Assembly (NCBI GenBank): GCA_038230335.1 | Contig: JBBRNL010000007.1 | Coordinates: forward strand, 62,001 to 126,000 | Reading direction: 5' to 3' | Length of the DNA stretch: 64,000 nt | DNA from: JBBRDU01 sp038230335 | Lineage (GTDB): Bacteria > Verrucomicrobiota > Verrucomicrobiia > Chthoniobacterales > UBA10450 | Shown here: in pieces, positions 54,511 to 61,492 of the stretch | Layout of the letters: every line of letters starts with the position of its first letter | Numbering within the stretch: position 1 is the stretch's first letter | Translations under genes and position numbers: made by a program | Notes under the pieces: generated by a model | The model's input: the letters and a program-made list of their open reading frames with translations, nothing else | The model's database searches: none | What the model was told of the DNA's origin: nothing

Positions 54511-56862
54511 ATGCCCGGCAGCGATCATGCAAATGGCGCCGTCCTGGTGCTCGCCCCCCAGGGCAAGGATGCACACCAGGCGGTGGCGGCGCTGACCGGC
54601 GCCGATATGGAGGCGGTCCTCTGCGCGGATCTCGGGGAACTGGCCCAGAGTTTTGGAGACTCGACCAACGCAATCATCATAGCCGAAAAAGTACTGGCGT
54701 TTCCCGAGCTGCCCGTCCTTCGCGACGTCCTCGGCCAGCAACCGCCCTGGTCCGACGTTCCGGTAATTATATTAACAGCGTCCGGCGGCGGCGCCCGGAC
54801 TGGCCTCGAAGCATCGGAGATCTTCGGACCGACCGCCAGTGTCACTTTGTTGGAGCGTCCCTTGCGTGCCGTGACGTTGGTCGCTGCCGCCAGGGTGGCG
54901 CTGCGGGCGCGACGCCAGCAACGCGAAGTGCGTGATCTGCTGCAACAAAGGGACACGATTCTGTCGAGCATCAGCGACGCTTTCTCGGCCCTTGATGGGG
55001 ATTGGCGTTACACCTACGTGAACGACAAGGTCGCAGAGCTGGCGGGCGTTTTGAAAAAAGATCTGATCGGCCGTATCATTTGGGAAGTCGTTCCCGAAGC
55101 GGTTGGAACCGAATTTTACATTCGATGTCATCGGGCGCGCGAAACGCGTAAACCCGAACGTTTCGAAAGTTTTTACGAGCCGTGGGGTCGCTGGCTGGAC
55201 ACCCGCATCTATCCGACAAGGGACGGAATGGTTGTTTTCCGGGAGGACGTGACAGATCGCAGGAAACAGGAGGAATTGTTACGGGAGAGTGAGCGCCGGC
55301 TGCATGAGCTGGAACAAAGATCGCGTCTTGCCGTGGAAGCAGCCGACGTGGGGACGTTCGATTTCTATCCGCCGACGGGCGAATTAATCTGGTCGAATCG
55401 TTGCAACGAGTTGTTTGGACTGCGGCCGGATTCCGAACTCGATTATAAAACCTATCTGAACGGCATTCATCCGGAGGACCTCCACATCATCCGTGAGACC
55501 GTGGACGGAGTGATGTGGCCGGGCAGTAATGGGAGATACGACATTGAGTATCGAACGATCGGCATCACGGATGGGAAGGAGCGCTGGTTGTCGGAGAAAG
55601 GGCGCGCCGTTTTCGACGCGGCGGGAAAAACATCGCGATTTATCGGTGCGATTCTCGATATCACCGAGCGAAAAACCGCGGAAATAGCGCTGCAGCGCGC
55701 CAAACAACAGGCCGAGGAGGCGAACCGCGCGAAGGATGAATTTCTCGCCATGTTATCGCACGAACTGCGCACTCCACTCACTCCCGTCTTGATGACGATT
55801 GCCGCTCTGCGACGCGATTCAGACGTGAACGAACGTTTCCGGCGCGACCTCGAAGTCATGCAACGCAATGTGGAATTGGAAGCTCTTCTGATTGACGATC
55901 TCCTTGACCTCACCCGGATCGCGCACGGCAAGTTCGAGCTCCACCATGAGGCGGTCGACATCCATGCTTCCATCGATCATGCCATCGGAATCTCTCAGGC
56001 CGATTTAACCAAAAAAGATCTGGCGATGACGCGGAACTTCGAGGCGCGGGAACATCATTGCTGGGCGGACGCGGCCCGCTTGCAGCAGGTTTTTTGGAAC
56101 CTTGTGAAGAACGCCGTCAAGTTTACGCCCGCCGGCGGAAAGTTGGAGGTCAGGACACATAACGACGCCGATCATTTCATTACCATCGAGGTGGCCGATA
56201 ACGGGATCGGTATCGATCCCGCCCTGCAATCGCGAATTTTCGACGCGTTCGAGCAGGGCGGCCGCTCGGTCACGAGCAAGTTCGGCGGCCTCGGCTTGGG
56301 GTTAGCCATTTCAAAGCGAGTGATTGATCTGCATCACGGCTCGATCACAGTCCAGAGCGGTGGGCTCGACCAGGGAGCAACCTTCATAATCAAACTGAAG
56401 GCCATGCAAACTTCCCTCTTGGAGGGCCCGGCCTACCTGCTCGATTTTGACGCCGTCGCCGCCGGTCCCGCGGAAATTCTTCTCGTCGAAGATCACGAAG
56501 ACACGGCGCGCGTGATGGAGCGCGTTCTGACATCCGCCGGTTATGCCGTTTCCCATGCCTCGAGCGTCGCCCAGGCGCGTGATCTGGCCAGCAGTCGCAA
56601 GTTCGATCTGGTTGTCAGCGATGTCGGCTTGCCTGACGGAACGGGACTTGAACTCATGCGCGAACTCCGCCGGGCCTACGGACTTTGCGGCATCGCCTTG
56701 AGTGGGTTTGGGACGGATGACGACCTCGCGGCGAGTAAGGACGCCGGATTCGCGGAGCATCTGACGAAGCCGGTCGACTGGGACCGGTTGCGCAACGCGA
56801 TCACTCGATTAATCGCGACGACAAAGGATGCCGGCAGGGGAATTTCTCGGCCCAGCGTGTGA
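54511..56862 (+). CDS. Hybrid sensor histidine kinase with PAS domains and receiver
   Basis: A 783-residue signalling protein without membrane segments. Order: an N-terminal receiver-like region (about 10-125) lacking an evident phospho-acceptor Asp, then PAS 1 (about 148-250). PAS 2 (about 270-395) carries the WSNRCNELFGLRPDSELDY core. The HisKA has His417 in LAMLSHELRTPLTPV, and the HATPase has NAVKFTPAGG, VADNGIGID and GLGLGLAISKRV. The C-terminal receiver (about 655-775) has Asp704 in VVSDVGLPDG. The kinase core looks intact. No partner regulator or output gene is adjacent. Input signal unknown. Confidence 0.93.
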   Translation: MPGSDHANGAVLVLAPQGKDAHQAVAALTGADMEAVLCADLGELAQSFGDSTNAIIIAEKVLAFPELPVLRDVLGQQPPWSDVPVIILTASGGGARTGLEASEIFGPTASVTLLERPLRAVTLVAAARVALRARRQQREVRDLLQQRDTILSSISDAFSALDGDWRYTYVNDKVAELAGVLKKDLIGRIIWEVVPEAVGTEFYIRCHRARETRKPERFESFYEPWGRWLDTRIYPTRDGMVVFREDVTDRRKQEELLRESERRLHELEQRSRLAVEAADVGTFDFYPPTGELIWSNRCNELFGLRPDSELDYKTYLNGIHPEDLHIIRETVDGVMWPGSNGRYDIEYRTIGITDGKERWLSEKGRAVFDAAGKTSRFIGAILDITERKTAEIALQRAKQQAEEANRAKDEFLAMLSHELRTPLTPVLMTIAALRRDSDVNERFRRDLEVMQRNVELEALLIDDLLDLTRIAHGKFELHHEAVDIHASIDHAIGISQADLTKKDLAMTRNFEAREHHCWADAARLQQVFWNLVKNAVKFTPAGGKLEVRTHNDADHFITIEVADNGIGIDPALQSRIFDAFEQGGRSVTSKFGGLGLGLAISKRVIDLHHGSITVQSGGLDQGATFIIKLKAMQTSLLEGPAYLLDFDAVAAGPAEILLVEDHEDTARVMERVLTSAGYAVSHASSVAQARDLASSRKFDLVVSDVGLPDGTGLELMRELRRAYGLCGIALSGFGTDDDLAASKDAGFAEHLTKPVDWDRLRNAITRLIATTKDAGRGISRPSV

Positions 56863-56895
56863 GCGGCAGCGCGTAATCGCGGGCACTATCGCGTC

Positions 56896-58071
56896 GTGAC
56901 TTCCGGGAATGCCACGCTCGTAGAAATTATTCGCGCGGAGATTCGCGCATCCGGCCCCATATCGTTCGCCCGTTTCATGGAGCAGGCGCTCTACCATCCG
57001 GAGCACGGATATTACTCTTCGGGCCGCGCCAGCATCGGGCGTGACGGCGATTATTTTACGAACGTCAGTGTGGGAGCCACCTTCGCTCAATTGTTCGCGC
57101 GGCAATTTGCGGAGATTTGGAATGCCATGAGCAGGGCGTGCGATTTTGTCCTCGTCGAGCAGGGAGCGCAGAACGGGCAATTCGCGCGCGACCTGCTCCA
57201 ATCGATACGGGACGACGCGCCCGATCTGTTCGCCAGTATGCGCTATCGAATTATAGAGCCATGCGCGTCGCTCCAGAATCGCCAACAGGAAACCCTGGTC
57301 GAATTTCACGAGAAGGTTTCCTGGGGTCCTTCGATTGCAGTGCTTGCACCGTTCGAAGGCATTCACTTCAGCAACGAATTGCTGGATGCTTTTCCCGTTT
57401 ATTTAATCTCATCGCAGGATGGTTCTCCGTGGACGGAAAGATGTGTCGTCATTGTGAATGATGAATTTACTCTGATCGAGCAGCCCATCGTGGACGCGGC
57501 GCTGCACGCCCACGTCGCGAAACTCCCCTTGCGGTCGGGCGTTTATGAAACAGAAGTTAGTCTGGCCGTGCCGCGATGGATTCATGATCTTTCTCGGAAA
57601 TTAACCCGAGGATTTGTCATCGCGGTGGATTACGGGTTTCCTCGCCATCGCTTTTATGTGGAGGATCGCACCACCGGGACCCTGCAGGTCCGGGCCCAGC
57701 ATCAGTTGCTTCAATCGCCATTCGTTAGGGTAGGCCTTTCGGATATCACGGCGCACGTGGAATGGACTTCTCTCGCCGAAGAAGCGGAAGCGTCCGGATT
57801 TTTGTTGCACGGCTTGACCGATCAGCACCATTTTCTGACCGGAATTCTGGCCGGCTCGCCCGACTTCCTGGAGAAATCATCCACTAAAACGCGACGCGAA
57901 CTACAAACATTGCTCCATCCGGAACTGCTGGGCCGCAGTTTTCAGGTATTGGCCTTGGGCAAAGAGATCGATCGTTCGCCGCCCCTCAGCGGTTTTAAAT
58001 TCGCGAAGGATCCTCGGAGCGACCTTGGGCTGGCCGCCTTGGACAAGATCAAAGACGCCTCAACAGAGTGA
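56896..58071 (+). CDS. SAM-dependent methyltransferase, MidA/NDUFAF7 family
   Basis: A 391-residue class I methyltransferase of the family that includes mitochondrial NDUFAF7 (arginine methylation of complex I). N-terminal signature ISFARFMEQALYHPEHGYYSSG and DYFTNVSVGATFAQLFARQFAEIW. The SAM-binding loop reads FVLVEQGAQNGQFARDLL, in place of the usual E-GaGxG. HFSNELLDAFPV follows. The bacterial substrate is unknown. Start is GTG at 56896, 33 bases after the kinase gene. Confidence 0.88.
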   Translation: MTSGNATLVEIIRAEIRASGPISFARFMEQALYHPEHGYYSSGRASIGRDGDYFTNVSVGATFAQLFARQFAEIWNAMSRACDFVLVEQGAQNGQFARDLLQSIRDDAPDLFASMRYRIIEPCASLQNRQQETLVEFHEKVSWGPSIAVLAPFEGIHFSNELLDAFPVYLISSQDGSPWTERCVVIVNDEFTLIEQPIVDAALHAHVAKLPLRSGVYETEVSLAVPRWIHDLSRKLTRGFVIAVDYGFPRHRFYVEDRTTGTLQVRAQHQLLQSPFVRVGLSDITAHVEWTSLAEEAEASGFLLHGLTDQHHFLTGILAGSPDFLEKSSTKTRRELQTLLHPELLGRSFQVLALGKEIDRSPPLSGFKFAKDPRSDLGLAALDKIKDASTE

Positions 58072-58095
58072 GGCGGCTCCAGCGCTCTTCTTCCT

Positions 58096-58127
58096 GTAGC
58101 CACGGCACTCTTCTGCCGTGTTCCTAC
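58096..58127 (+). repeat. GTAG-hairpin element
   Basis: GTAG at 58096-58099, one base, then CACGGCA (58101-58107), loop CTCTTC, TGCCGTG (58114-58120), with CTAC at 58124-58127 pairing back to GTAG. It lies between the methyltransferase and Mla permease genes. Confidence 0.65.
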
Positions 58128-58260
58128 GATGCTGCGAAAAGGATCGGGCCTGCCACAATTCAAGCCTCTACAACGGCGTCCGCTTGGAATTCTCTTTTTT
58201 CCCTCGCGCCCGCTTGTCATCCTGTGCGCCACTGAGTTGTCGAATCTCCCGCATCACCCC

Positions 58261-59001
58261 TTGAAGAAATATCTCCAACTCAATCTCAGTCTTCTCTACT
58301 GGATTTTCGTCGCGCCGTTCACCGGCCAGATGTTCAAGATCTCACCCGTTTTTCGGCAGATGGTTTTCATCGGGGTCCGCGCCGCCCCCATGGTGGCGCT
58401 GACCGCGTTTAGCGTCGGCGTCACCCTTGCCATGCAGGCCGCTCACTCCCTTCAGCAACTCGGTGCGGAAATCTATGTCCCCGATCTGGTCATGGTCACG
58501 CTCCTGCGCGAAATGGGGCCGGTTCTGATCGCCGTCATTGTCATCGGTCGGAGCGGCTCGGCGGTGGCCGCGGAAATCGGCACGATGCGCGTCTCCGAGG
58601 AAATCGAGGCACTCGAGGTCATGGCGATTAACCCGATCCAATATCTGGTCGTGCCTCGATTTCTCGCCATGCTCGTCATGCTCCCCGTCCTGACCATCTT
58701 TGGAAACTATGTCGGTGTCTTGGGCGGGTGGGCGGTATGTCGTTTCGCGCTCGATTTTAATACGGCCGGTTACATCATGCGCGCCTTGGAGAGTGCCAAT
58801 ACTTGGGATTTATATTCGGGAATGATCAAGAGCGCCGTGTTCGCCTGGATCGTCATCACCGTCGCCTGTAACGCCGGTCTGCACGTGGATGGCGGGGCCG
58901 AAGGGGTCGGACAGGCCACCACCGCATCCGTAGTGCAGGCGCTTCTGGCCATGCTCGTGACCAACGCCGTCCTGACCGGCTTGTTTTTCTTCGCCACATG
59001 A
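58261..59001 (+). CDS. Mla-type ABC transporter permease (MlaE family)
   Basis: A 246-residue inner-membrane permease of a phospholipid transporter that maintains outer-membrane asymmetry. Five to six helices and the MlaE core are visible (VTLLREMGPVLIAVIVIGRSGSAVAAEIGTMRVSEEIEALEVMAI). The frame is open back to ATG 58129, but the extra 44 residues are Pro/Arg-rich, start right behind a GTAG-hairpin and include a possible repeat remnant. I therefore prefer the TTG at 58261 (LKKYLQLNLSL); this is uncertain. Followed by the ATPase after 27 bases. Confidence 0.85.
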   Translation: MKKYLQLNLSLLYWIFVAPFTGQMFKISPVFRQMVFIGVRAAPMVALTAFSVGVTLAMQAAHSLQQLGAEIYVPDLVMVTLLREMGPVLIAVIVIGRSGSAVAAEIGTMRVSEEIEALEVMAINPIQYLVVPRFLAMLVMLPVLTIFGNYVGVLGGWAVCRFALDFNTAGYIMRALESANTWDLYSGMIKSAVFAWIVITVACNAGLHVDGGAEGVGQATTASVVQALLAMLVTNAVLTGLFFFAT

Positions 59002-59028
59002 AAGAATGATGAAGCACGAAGGAAGCTC

Positions 59029-59898
59029 ATGGAAATAACCGCTCCACCGCCGGCCGATTCGCCTGTCATCGAAGTATCCAATTTGCTCAGGAAGTTCGGA
59101 GATCGCTCCGTCATCGATGACGTCTCGTTCACGATCCATCGCGGCGAGACGCTCGTCATTATGGGCGGGAGTGGCTGTGGCAAGAGTACTTTGTTGCGGC
59201 ACATCATCGGCGTGATGAAGCCGACGTCCGGATCTGTTAAAATTTTCGGTGAAGAAATCACGGCGATGAAAGAACGGCAGATGGAGGATGTGCGACGTCG
59301 CTTCGGGATGCTTTTCCAATCGGGCGCGCTCCTTGCCTCGCTCACGGTGGGCGAGAACGTCGCGCTTCCTCTTCTGCAGCACACCGACTTGTTACCGGAG
59401 GAGGTGGAGGAAGTCGTCCGGCGAAAACTGGCCATGGTCGGCCTGAGCGGTTTTGAAAATCTGAAACCGTCCGAAATCAGCGGTGGAATGAAAAAACGCG
59501 TGGGCTTGGCGCGAGCGCTGGTGCTCGATCCGGAATTACTTTTCAGCGATGAGCCCACCAGCGGCCTCGATCCAATCATGACCGCGGTCGTCGATCAACT
59601 AACGCTTAAGCTCACGCAGGGAAATCATATGACAGCCGTAGTCGTTACACATGATATGACGAGCGCGTTCCGCATCGCCTCGCGCATGATTATGCTCGGT
59701 CACGGCCAGATTGTGGCCCAGGGTACACCCGATGAGATTCGAAATGACCCTAACCCGGAGGTGCAGCAGTTCATCCGTGGAGAGCCAGATGGTGCTGTGC
59801 CGCTGGTTCTTTCCCACGACGAGCATGAAAAACATCAAAACGTGATGCCACGGCCATTCGTGCGCGCGCGAAATCGCTTTCATCACAAGACCGCATGA
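59029..59898 (+). CDS. Mla-type ABC transporter ATP-binding protein (MlaF family)
   Basis: A 289-residue ATPase. Walker A GGSGCGKST (about residues 44-52), ABC signature ISGGMKKRVGLARAL, Walker B LLFSDEPTSGLDP and switch His in VVVTHDM are intact. It energises the lipid transporter together with the permease. A C-terminal tail of about 40 residues after the usual MlaF end is rich in His and Arg. Its stop overlaps the start of the MCE gene by four bases. Confidence 0.95.
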   Translation: MEITAPPPADSPVIEVSNLLRKFGDRSVIDDVSFTIHRGETLVIMGGSGCGKSTLLRHIIGVMKPTSGSVKIFGEEITAMKERQMEDVRRRFGMLFQSGALLASLTVGENVALPLLQHTDLLPEEVEEVVRRKLAMVGLSGFENLKPSEISGGMKKRVGLARALVLDPELLFSDEPTSGLDPIMTAVVDQLTLKLTQGNHMTAVVVTHDMTSAFRIASRMIMLGHGQIVAQGTPDEIRNDPNPEVQQFIRGEPDGAVPLVLSHDEHEKHQNVMPRPFVRARNRFHHKTA

Positions 59899-60797
59899 AA
59901 AAGAATCTGTCTGATTACTTCGTCGCCCTCTCCGTGATTGCATGCAGCGTAGTCTTGTTAGGCGCGCTGACCTTTGCTCTCTCGGGCTTTCACTTAAAGA
60001 AGCCGGAACGGACCCTGCAAATCGATTACGAAGATGTCACCGGCATCAAGCTGCACTCGGAAGTGCGATATGCAGGCGCGCCGGCCGGCCGCGTGATTGG
60101 GATGCGCCATCTGAGCGCGGTCGAAAGGTCTGGCTCTTCCAATAAACGCGACGCCGTCCGCGTGACCGTCAGCCTCGACGATAAGATTCCACCTTTGCCG
60201 TCCGATGTTCAGGCAACCCTCAGTTCGGATACTTTGCTCGCGCCAAAATTTGTGGCTCTATCGGCCGGCACGCCTGGGCAAAAGACTTTGGCGAACGCCT
60301 CTGTCATCGAAGGGCATCCGGCGTATGGGATTGAACAGATCACAGCCGCGGCCGGCCCGCTCGTTGATCACGCCAATGTGTTAATCGATAACTTGAACGG
60401 CACTGTCACCGACGTGAAGAGCGGCCTGGCCGGATTCATGCCGAAGCTTCCGGCGGTCGTGGACGTGGCCAAGGTGGATCTTGATGAATTACAGTCAGTC
60501 ATCAAGGGACTGAACGGCGTCGAAAGTCAGTTAGGGGGGGTTTTGGGAAAGGCTGGCACAGTTCTGGGAACGGCGGACGACTTTCTCGGAAACACTGACA
60601 AGCAGTTGGAGGAACAGCTCAATCAATTGCACGTGACCTTGCTGAACTTAAAAGTGATCACGACCCACGCCAAGGCGTTGACCGAAGCGCTCGGCGAAAA
60701 ACCGAACCGCATCATTTTTAGCGGCAAACCGGCCAAGCTGACACCGGAAGAAGAGATCATTAAGAGTCGCCAGCCCCTTCCGGCCAGGCCGCGCTAG
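59895..60797 (+). CDS. MCE/MlaD family substrate-binding protein
   Basis: A 300-residue protein with one N-terminal membrane anchor (ALSVIACSVVLLGALTFALSGF). An MCE domain follows (about residues 35-115: LQIDYEDVTGIKLHSEVRYAGAPAGRVIGM), then a helical C-terminal half with amphipathic repeats (VKSGLAGFMPKLPAVVDVAKVDLDELQSV). It hands lipids between the transporter and the envelope. Translationally coupled to the ATPase gene (ATGA). Confidence 0.92.
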   Translation: MKKNLSDYFVALSVIACSVVLLGALTFALSGFHLKKPERTLQIDYEDVTGIKLHSEVRYAGAPAGRVIGMRHLSAVERSGSSNKRDAVRVTVSLDDKIPPLPSDVQATLSSDTLLAPKFVALSAGTPGQKTLANASVIEGHPAYGIEQITAAAGPLVDHANVLIDNLNGTVTDVKSGLAGFMPKLPAVVDVAKVDLDELQSVIKGLNGVESQLGGVLGKAGTVLGTADDFLGNTDKQLEEQLNQLHVTLLNLKVITTHAKALTEALGEKPNRIIFSGKPAKLTPEEEIIKSRQPLPARPR

Positions 60798-60874
60798 ATC
60801 GCGCACCACCCCAAAAATGGCTTGTCTGTTTTTGCCCGAAAAGGCGGAATGGAATTTCGTTCTCGAACAGGCCC

Positions 60875-61258
60875 ATGTGTAAGCCAAACCAGATCCTTTC
60901 CCGCGTCGCCTCGTTCGTGGCGCTGGTCTGTTTGTGTTCATGTGATCTCTTCAGCTCCGATGCGCGGGAGATAGGTGGCGGCTATCGCTTGAAGCGAGAT
61001 CGCAAGACAAACCAATTTGCTCTGCTCACGCCGCATGAAAGTGGTGGCTTGATCATCGATGAAATTGGCTGGCGCGCCCCGATCATCATGGCCCGGGCGA
61101 CCGGCTCGCAATATTGGGACGCGATTAACACGGCCCATGCCCAGCACACGCGCATCCGCGACGCGGCGCGAACGGCTGATCCGCTTTACCAAGACATCCC
61201 GATCGAGGGAGCCGAGAAAGCCTGGACCGGCCTGAATCAACGCGGCCGTCTTTGGTAA
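60875..61258 (+). CDS. Predicted lipoprotein of unknown function
   Basis: A 127-residue protein with a lipoprotein signal: VASFVALVCLCSC, Cys23 as the acylated residue. The mature part includes GGYRLKRDRKTNQFALLTP, GLIIDEIGWRAPIIMARATGSQYWDAINTAHAQHTRI and ends in LNQRGRLW. I do not recognise the family. It lies 77 bases after the MCE gene on the same strand and may assist the Mla-type transporter, as MlaA or PqiC-like lipoproteins do elsewhere, but no homology is claimed. The 234-base gap downstream has a GTAG (61267) before a short CCGGC/GCCGG stem. Confidence 0.6.
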   Translation: MCKPNQILSRVASFVALVCLCSCDLFSSDAREIGGGYRLKRDRKTNQFALLTPHESGGLIIDEIGWRAPIIMARATGSQYWDAINTAHAQHTRIRDAARTADPLYQDIPIEGAEKAWTGLNQRGRLW

Positions 61259-61492
61259 TCGAATTCGTAGGGGAAACCTCGAGCCCGGCGGCCCTGCCGG
61301 CCGGTGGTTGCCGCCTCGAACAGACGGTTGAAGTAGCGCCCTGCCAGAGGGAAGGCGCCTAAGACAACGTGCGGAGGGACGCCGGGCAATTAAAGGGTGC
61401 CCGATCCTAATAGGTCGTTGTCTGGCACAGGGACAGCTCTACGCCCGCATACGTAGTTCCGCACAAGCGAATTACGTACGTCCCCAACCCTG

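Noticed and set aside
58129..58260. N-terminal 44 codons of the Mla permease frame
   Set aside because: Pro/Arg-rich, directly behind a GTAG-hairpin and overlapping a possible repeat remnant; MlaE proteins normally start near the TTG at 58261.
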